A stretch of DNA of 64,000 bases from Pieris napi (lineage: Eukaryota > Arthropoda > Insecta > Lepidoptera > Pieridae). The DNA lies in assembly GCF_905475465.1 (NCBI RefSeq), contig NC_062259.1, forward strand, positions 6,024,501 through 6,088,500, read 5' to 3'. The position numbers were made by a program, and so were the translations under genes. A model generated the notes under the pieces. That model was not told the DNA's origin and did no database searches. It saw only the letters and a program-made list of their open reading frames with translations. Shown piece by piece: positions 23,901 through 35,300 of this stretch (position 1 is its first letter; the number at the start of each line of letters is the position of its first letter).

Positions 23901-24368
23901 TTTCATAACGCGCCTAAAGAAGTACAACTTCAAAAATATAGGTAAGTATGGATGAAGGTATAAATAGTGACTTTTTTTATATTCCACATTTAAAATATGA
24001 ATACAATTTTATTTTAGAATTCGGATCTGTAAGCAAATTTAATTTACAGGATTATACTTTTGTAAATTTAGCTTGTTAAAACCTTATATTCTTTAAAGGT
24101 TTTCTCTTATTTCAGTAAAAAAATGTTAATGAAATAATTTGATTATTAAAATAAGCGTAAAAAGTTTTCAACCAATTATTATTGTTAACAACATTATTAA
24201 TACATTAATGAGGTTGCTAACTCTATTCAGAACATTTTTTTTTTCAACACTGACTTAGCGCACTCTGCTGATCCATTTGTAAACTAATTCACGTTCCAAT
24301 TAAGTTTCAGCATTATGCGGCATTGTGCGGCACTGAGTCGCATTATGCTCTGTAATTGGAAAACGCAC
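20984..24368. mobile_element. Nested inverted-repeat DNA transposon complex
   Basis: Four copies of one terminus, GTGCG-TTTCCAATTACAG, occur: two forward (20984, 21194) and two inverted (ending at about 22029 and 24368). Long arms pair as follows. A is 20984-21193 with inverted A' 21821-22029. B is 21194-21746 with inverted B' 23935-24368, B' lacking about 120 bp. C is 21748-21820 with inverted C' 22030-22104. The order is A-B-C-A'-C'-B'. The interior 22105-23934 carries a decayed Myb/SANT-like gene. I infer a long-TIR element with one or more related copies nested in it. The superfamily is not certain; the associated Myb/SANT protein would fit PIF/Harbinger. Confidence 0.75.
22674..23342 (-). 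pseudogene. Decayed Myb/SANT-like DNA-binding protein fragment of a transposon (3 exon-like blocks)
   Basis: Three minus-strand blocks with good splice sites are seen. Block 23115-23342 (TTTCAG acceptor, GTAGGA donor) reads KKQLMNQWKCTKLNTKKELS and TSKTGGETKPPSPSPD, then after a frameshift QRFEVDFNEFDCDGVE. Block 22853-22917 reads DITNKIILETISQKQIKPTM. Block 22674-22754 reads RIKERLK, then in another frame NPQTTPKKPKR before a stop. The W-K/TGG/PP-P pattern resembles the end of the Myb/SANT-like (zeste-type) domain that accompanies some DNA transposons. The first part of the domain was not found, and frameshifts mark it as dead. Confidence 0.5.
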
Positions 24369-25006
24369 ATATTGTATTCTTTTAACAAACATTTATTATT
24401 ATTCATAATGTAATTATAATAAAGGTAAAAAAAACGTTAAAGGTACACGGCCACAGGGCCCAAACTTTTAAAATTTGTTTTGATTTTCATTTTAATTATT
24501 TTTATTATTATATATATTATTATTATTACTTTGAAGGTTAAGAAAATTGTTAATATTATAATAATATCAATTGGGATATATTCTTGTCCAACAATGTTTG
24601 GCCAAAAATACCTTTATTTATATTAATAAGCAATATTCTCTAAATCTTTCGATTTTCTGTAGCGTTTGATCTATACATAATAGACACTTATTTTATCTGT
24701 GAAATCTTTGAGAACGACATGACATTTACAAACTTGCACTGAGATCTATGGTTCGAACTGGAAATGACATCTGAAGTGAGCGGGAAATCTAAGTGTCAAC
24801 TCTCATAGGTATTTTAAATTAAATCATTTATTTTTCGAGTGCTTTATTTATTCTGGAATAATACGTTGTACATTAGTTACAGGTATAGAAACGTTTTTCT
24901 TTTTGATACATGAATAATGTATTTCACTATTATTGAAAACGCCAAATGCCGATTTAGCCGAAACTTTTGACATCTTTATTATGGTAACAGTTTCGAATTT
25001 CGTCAC

Positions 25007-25138
25007 ACGAATTTCATGATACTGATTATGCAGGATACACAGATTTTTTTAAAAATAGACGCGTTGCCGGCAAAATCACTTGGAGGTGTTCCAATGAAGG
25101 TCCCCCGAGACTCCTGCATATTCAGTATCATCAAATTC
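25007..25138. repeat. Inverted repeat of about 30 bp with a 72-bp spacer
   Basis: CACGAATTT-ATGATACTGA at 25007-25036 is repeated in reverse complement at 25109-25138 with about two mismatches. It directly precedes the reverse-transcriptase fragment. Possibly a small foldback insertion or local inverted duplication. Confidence 0.6.
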
Positions 25139-25139
25139 G

Positions 25140-25395
25140 TGCGACAACATTTAAAACCCAACCCATATCGTTTCCTAACTGGCTTCAAAACCAAATTTAT
25201 GTGTTTCAGCATAACAGAAACGGGAGCGTTCTGACAATGACCCTACCAGTCATAAAACTCCACACATGCCATAACCAATATCCATGCCAGTGTCCTGTTC
25301 TCAAATACACCGAAAGTACAAAATATCTAGGAGTGATAATAGATCGACAGCTCACTTGGGAAAAGCACATTGATACACATTACACAGTCTTCTAG
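25140..25395 (+). pseudogene. Non-LTR retrotransposon reverse-transcriptase fragment
   Basis: The plus strand reads KTKFMCFSITE (25190-25222), then in a second frame CPVLKYTESTKYLGVIIDRQ followed by LTWEKHID (25291-25372). The K-YLG(V)-ID-LTW--HI pattern is the thumb-side end of the reverse transcriptase of jockey/CR1-like LINEs. There is one frameshift and neither the catalytic YxDD region nor an endonuclease is present. 5'-truncated relic. Confidence 0.75.
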
Positions 25396-25776
25396 GATCA
25401 GAAAGCTTATGCATATCTTTAATCGACTGAAACGAGTAGCGGAGGACGAAGTTATTAGAATAATTTTTTTTGCACTTTGTCAGTTCTTCCTAATATACTG
25501 TCTATCGGGATAAGGAGGACTAAAGTTGAGGTTCCAGAATTAGTTCTTTGAGTGATTTTTCATAAAATATTACAATATGTTTTCTCAATTACTTAAAATA
25601 TATAAACCAAAGAATGATTTCTTGCTTTTATTTTTCGCCCTTTTCATATAATATATCGCGATATGAGTGTTTCAAATTAGGTAGGCCTTATTTGTATTAC
25701 TTACCTTATATTGAAATCACTAACCGTCATTTCAAACAGTCGTAGATATTTATGAAAATCTTTACTAAAGAACATA

Positions 25777-26292
25777 TCTATATATATAAATTATAAAAGA
25801 AAGTCGTGTTTGTTACAACACTTATAACTCGAGAACGGCTGGACCGATGTTAGTTATCTCTTTTTTAGTGGATTCTTCTCCGCTCCGAATAGCAGAATAA
25901 GTAATAAAATATCGGATAAGTTATTAAATAAAAAATAATAATTAATTTTACGAATGCAAACTGCATGTGGTGCCATCTGTTGACAAAATTACGCATATAA
26001 AAGAAACCTATCACTTTGTTCTTGCGCCGGATAACAAAACAAAAAATGTTGTATATCAAAAAGTACTTTAACATGCACTATGCAGTCTCGCAATATTAGC
26101 GCTAAAGAGGGGAGGCCTAATGTGTAAAACCGTCATTCTTTTTTCGCAATGGCATGCAATAAAACATTTCTGTATTTGGAATTGGAATTGTATTAATGTT
26201 ATTACCTCAAATAAATCCTAAATTAAGTTTAACTAAAGTTTAAACGATATTATTAGAATGTTAAGCGGAACGAAGTTCGCTGGGTCCGCTAG
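25777..26292 (+). mobile_element. Helitron-like non-autonomous element, family A copy 2
   Basis: Same family as 14896-15440. Both share GAAAGTCGTGTTTGTTACAA near the 5' end, CGAGAACGGC-GGACCGAT, and a 3' hairpin GGAACGAAGTTCGCTGGGTC before CTAG at 26289-26292. It is flanked by A and T as expected for a Helitron. It is noncoding; open frames across it are incidental. Confidence 0.85.
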
Positions 26293-29274
26293 TTACTAAT
26301 ATCTTGCTCACTCACTATTACGTAATGATTGGGTCACAATTTTTTTTAAATAAAGTAAATAAATGATCTAGTATTTAAATTAAGGATTGGTTTATACTAC
26401 TCTTAAGTGTTAGGTAGTAATTGTGGTCAGGCGCTTAGTAGTTTTTTTAGCTTTAGGTATATTATTAAAAGGTACAAACTGGATTAGAAATAAAAAGCAA
26501 GTTGATGTTTATTTTTATTTTTCTTAAATCGACAATCATACACATGTATATTTAAATACAGAAATAACACAAATTGATATAAATTCAATTATTTCTTTCA
26601 TACAGTAGCTCTACAGCAAATTAAGCATAGGATCTATGTTTAATTAAGAACTATGTATTCACTCGAAAGAATACATATTAAGCTAATAATATACTTAACA
26701 GAAGCTAATTTATAACAGTGCTTCATTATATTACTACATAAAAATGTCATATTTATCATAAAGTATATTTACATTTATTCAATTTTATTGTTGCGCGATA
26801 CCTACTCGTCGACAGCCTATCGCGAGCGGCGACTTGCTTGCACTTAAGTCAACATTCCGAGTGGAAACTTAGCGTGAAGATAAAACTAATGTCTTTGTCA
26901 TACTTAGCACTACGTCTCGAAGCTGAATCGGAGGTTTAGCAGTCAGCTTAAGCGAGATAAACGGGGCGAGTGCTAGCAATGCGAAATAAGAGGAGTTACG
27001 GAGCATAATGTACTAATCGCTCTCAGCCGCTCCCGTAATTTCTCGTCAAGTTTTGCCATCGTTCAATAAAACGAAAAACCAAAATTTCAAAATTCAAAAT
27101 TAAAATTATTTGAAATTGAGATGAAATAGTCAAAATTATTGTACAAAACAGTCTCAATGTTACCCCAATGATAACCAATCCTGGTCTCAATTTTCCTTTG
27201 AAAATTTCGGCGCATTATAATGTATAAGATTTAAAAAATAAGATTTACAGCAAGTCTTCTCATGTAATACAATTAATCTATTATAAATTGGTATCATATG
27301 TTGTGACGTTGACACTTAGAATCAACGACAAACTTGTTAACGAAAATCTAAAAGTAGAATAATAAGTAGGATTATTTCTAAATTTAACCATTAATTACTT
27401 GAAAAAATTGCAGTCCAATTGCACTGTTTTAACTAAAGTACTCATCTCTCTATTCATCACAGCCTTAACACAATTTGACAGAAAGAGATGAATGGGTAAT
27501 ACAGTTAAAAAGGGCAATTTAGCTGATTTATATGAATTCTAGGGAATTTAAGAATGTACTGTTTTAATACAGTTGCTCAAAAAGTGGCTATTACACACTT
27601 GTGCTTTTTCTTTACCTTTTCCGAACTAGTGCGTTTTCTTTCCCAACTGTCTAAATAATGTCTATTAAAAAGAAAAACCAACCACGAAGTTTTTACTAAA
27701 AAAAAATCATAGATGTTTTTATGATTCATGCAAATATTTCTAAAAAGAAGCTACTGCTTTGTTTCAATATCAGATTTAATGATTTGATTCAATTTTTCGC
27801 AACTGTATTAAAAATAGTTGTTCAGTACATGTACGGAACCGTCCTTGCAACTTCCGACTGTCAACCAAGTTTTACGCACTTTTAATGAAATATACTATAG
27901 CTAAACATAATATTACAACCAACTTGATAACGTCTCATAGACAATTTATAATTGGAATGTGTGTCAAGTTCTTACGGTCTAATTAATATAGATACTATTA
28001 GGCTTAATTATATCACTAATGTTTTGTAATGATTTTCTTTCAAAGATTAAGTAGTGTTACAGACAAAACATTGAATTGAGCTATAGTTGGGATTATGTAT
28101 TAACACATTAACTTATTAGTTAGCCCTAAGCCCTTTCGTAGACATTAATCATAGGTGTCAATAATTTAAAGCTTTTTGTAATTAAGGGGTCCATTCTGTG
28201 TAAGCCGAGTAATAAATTGAAGTATTACAATTACATGACAAGGAAACGTTATAATTTAAACTATTTATGACATAGCTCATTATTAACAGGTGCAATTGTT
28301 GTAGTTTTACTATAGTTTAGTTTTGAATCGAAATCAAATATAAATAATTCCTGGACGTTTTATTTCATAGATGATTACACTTTCTTATTACACATTCACG
28401 AACTGCTCGCAATTTAAAGACCTTGTTCAATTTGTAAACTTATTGGTTTTATAAATTGAAAAAATTAGTCAATTGTGTAGTAAATTTTTTTAGCCAAAAT
28501 TATTGATATATGAGAAATTTGTATGTAATATTTAGTTAACCGCAATGTGTTTCTACACACTCGTGACTTGTACAAATTGTGCTTATTTTGCTAAAAATTG
28601 ATAGAGAATAGGGCTCAGCGCGAGTTTTGGCAAGATTATGGTGTGGTGAGAAGTTTGTTCAGTGACCTTTGCCAACTCACGTGCTGGGATCTATACTGAA
28701 TTATACATAGTCTAAACTCTATATTAAATACACATAATGACACTATTTTCTAATAATACTAGGTACCTTAATACTGCTACATTATCCTTATTTTAATCTC
28801 CAAAAAACAACTTAAGCTTTATTGATTTTTGTTTTAGTTAAAATTTATATCTAAACACCCATATTTGTTATGGCATCTTTGGCACCTACTTTGGCTCTTT
28901 GTGAGAGCTATTAATAGCTACATAAAACTATCCAATTACACCATCCCACCAACATGTTTTCAATTTCTATGTATACAAGCTTTAAAAGCTCAGATTGAAA
29001 GACTGTTCTAATAGTCTTAATAAATTGACAAAAACACTCGTCTAAATTCGTTTTACAAATGTTTAAACAAAATTACAAAAACGTATTAAGCGATAATTGT
29101 TCTTTGAATGCGATATTTCAAAAAAACTATGCTATATATTTTAGCCTGTATCAAATAATACTAATTGAATTTAAAGAGAACTTGTCAGAAGGATTACAAT
29201 GGCGATCTTAAAAACAGTTGACTATTGCCTTATAAGAAGAGTAAAAAATTAATTTGTAACATGAAAGTGGGCGA

Positions 29275-29280
29275 TTTATT
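29275..29280 (-). terminator. AATAAA polyadenylation-like hexamer just after the Ndae1 stop
   Basis: AATAAA is read on the minus strand nine bases after the TGA. This is unusually close and the region is AT-rich, so the true 3' end may lie further down. Confidence 0.25.
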
Positions 29281-29289
29281 ACTAATTTA

Positions 29290-29361
29290 TCATGGTAGAG
29301 GAGCTTCCTCGTAGAAATCTGGTTCATCATCTTTTTCAATATCCTTTTGCGCACCATCCAA
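29290..29361 (-). CDS. Ndae1: Ndae1-like coding exon 18 (C-terminus and stop)
   Basis: It encodes [20 protein letters not shown] then PLP and TGA at 29290-29292. The acidic tail is short; vertebrate relatives are longer, so alternative 3' exons further down are possible. Acceptor TTTTCAG. Confidence 0.9.
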   Translation of the reverse strand: MDGAQKDIEKDDEPDFYEEAPLP

Positions 29362-32300
29362 CTGAAAAATATATTTTTTTATTAAAACTATCATTTGACT
29401 TGAAACTGGATTTCATTTTGGATAATTACGATTTTTCTAATTGTATTGCTCCTTATTAAATTTTTTTTACTAAATCTATTTTTTTTAAATATGTTCTGTT
29501 TATCTTGCGTTTCATGCTAGATAATTAAATAAAAAAAGCATTTTTGAGTATGTAAATGGCGTATATCTGGAACCTGGGTCAAGTCGCCGCGATACAATAG
29601 TTGTTGTTTGTCTGCTCTTTAAAAGCTAAAGCACCAAAAATGTATGATTATTTTATTTGTGTATATACTATAATCTATTGCTATCCCTTTCATATGCAAG
29701 CGAATATAATTGAATCTCGAATTTGACTAATTAATTATTTAAAGTTCTTATATTATATGCTTTCATTTATTCATACCGCTCGTAATTGCAGAGGTGTGAA
29801 GAGGTAAACCAATGTCATTCTCAATGGAATCATAAGTACTATGAAAAATGGCAGAGCCAAAGAAATCCTCGATGATTTCACAGCATAAAGAACACAGATA
29901 CCCATAATTTGGATACAAGTAAAGAGATGCATTTTCATAGTCGGTACCTGTAAATCAACATAAGTTACTTAATATCTCAATCCACTAGAACATAATACAG
30001 TCGATTTTAAAAAGCCATCATTATAAAATTCGCACCAACATTATAACGACTAAAACAATATTTACCAAGTCAACGTCAATTTCATTATCATCTTTTTTTT
30101 TCTTTTATCGTCAAGTTTACTAAGACAAGCTCGCAATACATGTGGGTTATTTAAAAATTAATTTATAACGAAAAATTACTCACTCGTCTAACGTAGGGCA
30201 CTTGCGGGTGATGTTTAACTGGTTTTAGAAGTAAAATGGCTCTTTCCCAAAATTGAATTCCACCTAAAGCCGATATACCCATGTATAAGAAAACTCCGAA
30301 TAGCACTGCCATTGGTACGAGACGTAGCCAACCCGAGGCAAGCACAGACACTCCCACCATTATTGCTACTAACAGACCGGTCAAACGTTGTTCTGAAAAA
30401 TTATGGAGTGTAAAATGGTTAAAATTCGATGTAACAGAGTGACATAGAGCTGAGGGACAGAAAGGTTATTGTCAGTTCTTCTCGTCACTTCTACGTCCTT
30501 GATTTGGGAACTGGCTGTAAATTTAGAAGCATTCAATTTTTTACTAACATTCATAACGTTTGTTAAAAAAATGGAATATTAGAGAAACCAAAAGCATGTA
30601 ATTGTTGAAAATGTAAAAGATTTTATACCTTGTATAAATTTACATGAAGTTATATGGAGTTTACCCATTTTACCTAGTTATGTTTACATTTTAACAACTT
30701 TGTCTGTCTTGGGTATGGTAGGGTACGACCAGATAAGAGGTTAGAATTGCGTGCTATCACACTTTAGTTTTTTTAAGGTACTTAAACAGAGGGTACATGA
30801 TGTGTAATCAGAAATGTTGGAGAGACTGGGACTGCGTGCCAAAAAGCCACACTCGTGGAAAGCGGTCGCAATTGCTAGTAGTGTCGCGAGCGCGTACAAA
30901 CTTAGTGAATTTACAAGCATTATTCATAGTTTGTTGTAAAAATGCTTTTTATATCAGTTTTCTAGTTTTGTTTTGGTAAGTTTGCTATTGCCTTAATAAG
31001 GTAACTGTAAGAATAGAGAGTAAGAAAATGTGAAAAGTTACCTTTAACTTCAACAATATGTGGCTTATCACCGGGTGCATGGGTTGTGGACATCACTGTT
31101 AAGGCTGAAACGTGGCTGACAGATCGCACTGTAGCTACGCACTGCCACGGTGCTCCGAACATTCCACAAACTGCATTGACCAACGACATAACAACTATGT
31201 CCATGTGGAAACCGCTGCCTTTCTTCAAACGGCGCTCAGGTTTATCAATAATCAACCTATTACAAATTCATTATTGTATGAAAAAAGTACATACATTTTG
31301 TAATAAATACAAAAGCATTCGCATCAATGTAAATTCGCAGAGAAATTAAACTAATGCACAGCAGTGTGTCTAGCAAGATTACGTTTAGAGATGATTTAGT
31401 TGCATTTGTATGGCAAAAAGTTAGTGCAACAATCGCAAATATGATAATAATGCTTGACACACAAAAACTTAAATTATGAGTACTCATATTTAATAAGAAT
31501 AATATAAATTTTGTCTTACTCCGCAATATGCGTTTCCATGAATACGATGATGTAAACCATAAGTGCTGGTAAAACCATGGCTCCTATTGCCCAAAAGGGA
31601 ATGGTTTCTAGACCTGGGTTAAGTGGTACAAGCCAAGAACGATCAGCTGTAGGACTCAATCCGTCGGGGACCTTCAAGTTTTCTGTCCAGACAGGTACAA
31701 TTGCAGACACACCCACCATAATAATAATAGCGATTGGGACCCCGAAATCTCCAAGCGCACGACGTGCCTGAAAAATTATTAGACATTACTGAGTCAGTCT
31801 TTAACAAAAGGGCTCAAAAATCTGAATCTTAAAGAGAAAAATTATAGTAAAACATTCAAGACGATTCTACTGCCATACTCGTATCATTAGATTTAACGTC
31901 GTTCCAGGTGGAATACTTGTATTTAATATCAGATTAATTCTATGCGAGTAGAAGATACTTACACTACGACCCAAAAATTTACCGTTCCGGAATATGCGAA
32001 GGTAGTAAGCGATTATAAATGTCGAAAGAGTCAAAATAGTGCAGAAGAGCGCTGTGTTTGGTTGCGGTGATATAATGTGCTTTGGTGGAGGTAATGGCAT
32101 CGTGAAATTTGTTGAACCATCTATAATAAAACACATGTATACATATACAGAACATTTAGTAATTACTAAAATAAACACTTTTTGATTAGCTTGTCTTGTG
32201 ATATCTTTTTACAATTGGAAATGGAGGTGATTCAAGGAATTTTATATCCAATATGTAAGTTTTATCTTTGTGTAACTTAAATTCAAAGCGATTTCATGTA

Positions 32301-35300
32301 ATTTATTTTTACCTAACTTTTCTGTAATTTTAACTCGATTGAAATATTTGACATTAAAGAGAATACTAAATCGTAAAAAACTTTAATACAATTTTACTTT
32401 GTCATGAGTTTTACAATAAAGAAATAAAGTTACAGCCCTGCGATTCTGTAACTCACTTCACAACTCACACAGCGGTTTTCGCATCGGCGGTCGCTCTCAA
32501 ATCAGTCGTGAAGCAGTCATTTTATGATTTGGCATTCTGAAAAGGTGGGAGCTTGTACTTTATTGTTTATCAGAATGCCAAATCATAAAATGACTGCTTC
32601 ACGACTGATTTGAGAGAGACCGCCGATGCGAAAACCGCTGTGTGAGTTCGAAAAGTGAGTTACAGAATCGCAGGGCTGTACTCAAAATGAATCATCTAAT
32701 AAAACAATTAATATATGTATCGGAAATCCCCTTTAAAACTAATCAAATCTAGTTATGACGTACCTGATAATGTAGAATTAATAATTGGTGGAGTAATCGT
32801 TATATTTTCTTTCTGGCAATAATCGTATCCAAGTGGATGCATTCGATACAAGTTAATAATATTTGTAATCGGTTCTGATATAAATATCATAGAAATGAGG
32901 AACGCAAAAATATCTTCCGTGAACCTGTAAATAATTTTTTATCATTGTAGCACGAGCCATAAGTGGCACTTATTGATAATTATTCATTGAAAGAGCGCAA
33001 TACACTCAAGTACAATCAACAGCTATAATGTTTTATTGGAAGCTTATTTATCATTTTATTGGAATCTTATTTATATAATGTGCAGTTGGGAATATCAGAA
33101 ATGTAAAGAAATCTTTCTTTAGACCATTATAAGCGCGATTGTTTTATTATGAAATACTTGTGGGCTAACCCCGCTTCGCACTACTAGACATATATTTTTC
33201 CTTATATAGACTATAACATTTACCATTGTGAATTTTTGCAATCGGTTTTTAAATTTATTCATGTTACGTTGAACATAAATAAATAAAAACAATCGAATAT
33301 AATACCTAGTATTTTATATTGCTGCACAATGGCAGTCATTAAAACAGGAGATTGTTATTGCTACCTAGTTATAAACACCTTCATAGGCTAAATCTTATAA
33401 ATTGGAATTAAACGTAATCAATGTAAAAATAATAGTAAAACGCATGCTATCTATGGTATATTGTATAGTCTGAAATAGACTAAATAATTATCGCGCTATA
33501 TACACGAGTCTGCGAGGATACCACGGAAACTCCTTGGTGAGCGTAAAATTGACCTTTGACCTTTATTTTATCGATTTATCGCATTGATGTTTTTGAGAAA
33601 TAGCATATTTACGTATCATGTCATCAATTATATTTTTTACTTCAAACGATATGAGATAAGATAATATATGTACTGTAAAAAGTTAAAACTCGCCTAGTAA
33701 TTTTCTTGACAGTTACACTTCCCTCTAGAGATGCCACGAGCAGAGCTATTACGATCATCCATAAACCACAGTACATCCGCGCTGCAAGAAAGTCAAAACC
33801 GTACGAGTGACAGAAGTTCGAAAGGGATTCATCCAGGAGTAAGAGTGGACCTGTGGCACCTGTGATCATCATTGGTTGGCCAGCAACCAATGCAAAGAAT
33901 ACGCCTCCAACCGATGTAAAAACCTATAACATATACATCATTTAATATGTTCTTGTATGCACTGAACTAGTCAGCAAATTTTGAAATAATTTTTTGTATT
34001 TATACAGGCAAGTATAAAATGTTCTATGTATATTATATTATAGTCTGGAGGTAGAAATCTGATAATCGGGACACATGGCAAAATAAATGTACATTATAAT
34101 TTGATATCCATTTGTTTTATTCATACCCAAAAAACTACTATAGCTTTACACTGTGCGATGTGAATCGTCGTTTCGCTATGAGAAATTAAAATAGGTAAAA
34201 GAACATGTTCTAATTGTGTAAATACATTACAATATCTATATTTGCGTTTCACATTATATGTAATGAAAAAAAAATCTCATTGATACATGAGCAATGTGAT
34301 AAATCGTTACTGATAAATAAATAGCTAAGTCCGCAATTTCTTATCCAAAGATATAATTTATAGATATATAGCCTTATCTTTACAATAATCATTTAATATA
34401 CAATATTATATAATTGTGGTTTTATACTAGACCATTGATAAAACCAAGGTCACGTACCAAAGTTTCCGAGATTCCTATAGTGTTATACGTCTTTTCTGCT
34501 AGTAGTCCTCCAAAGGTGATGGCCGATGAGAGTGCAGCAAAATACATAAATATAGCCCCTGCTGCACACTGGCCATTTAGGGCATCTCGGAAATCCGAAA
34601 CATAATGCGGATAACGTCGCTTCATATCTCGTATAACTCCTGATGATGAAAAAGTTGAATCAATTATAAATGCATCAATGACTACACTATAGTTAGATTG
34701 TTTTTTGTTTATAGTCAAGATGTATTATAATGATATGCACTTAATGTAAGATACTTCAATGATAATAAAGTCGCGTTACACTGGGCAGAGACCTGCGCCT
34801 GTTCTATTAATCATGATTTACTTTAAGCAGGCTTTTTGATCTTTCCGATTTTTAACTTTAATGCTTTGTAACAACAAGCAAGTTTTAACTATAAATAAAT
34901 AAACAAAAATATTTGACCAGTGCTGCTCTTGTATAGAATGGTAATTGTTATAACTTTCAGTAAAACCTTTTTGAATAAGTACTTTGTAAATAAACTTACC
35001 TCCAAACAAACGTCCCGTTTTAGATAGTGGATCATCAGGTTCTTTATCTGGCGGCCCACCACTTTCAGCAATTAATAATGCTTTCTTCTCCTCAATAGGA
35101 GAAGCTTCGTCCGTTGTCGTAGTTGCAGCACGTTTCTTTTCTATTGCATCGCGTTTACGGCGACGAATCATTTCACTTTTAGCTCGAAGTTCTTCGAAAG
35201 GCAACAGAGCTTGTCGCTCCCAATCACCCGGTGGTAAAACAATTGAATCATCCAAGAACTCATTTATAGCCGATAGAAGCTCGTGTCGGTCTTCAGCTTT

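Larger units (their letters stand above)
20585..29289. other. Intergenic region between the Abl 5' end and the Ndae1-like 3' end
   Basis: Two minus-strand genes are tandem here. The 8.7 kb between them holds the nested inverted-repeat complex (20984-24368), a reverse-transcriptase fragment (25016-25395), a small inverted repeat (25007-25138) and a Helitron (25777-26292). The stretch 26780-27070 is GC-richer than its surroundings without an obvious reading frame. The stretch 27071-29289 is AT-rich, with nothing I can name apart from possible SLC4 3' UTR near 29289. Confidence 0.7.

Noticed and set aside
34818..34999. Open frame past exon 9 ([11 protein letters not shown] and onward)
   Set aside because: A strong GTAAGT donor at 34999 and correct phase into exon 10 show that the tail is intron read-through.
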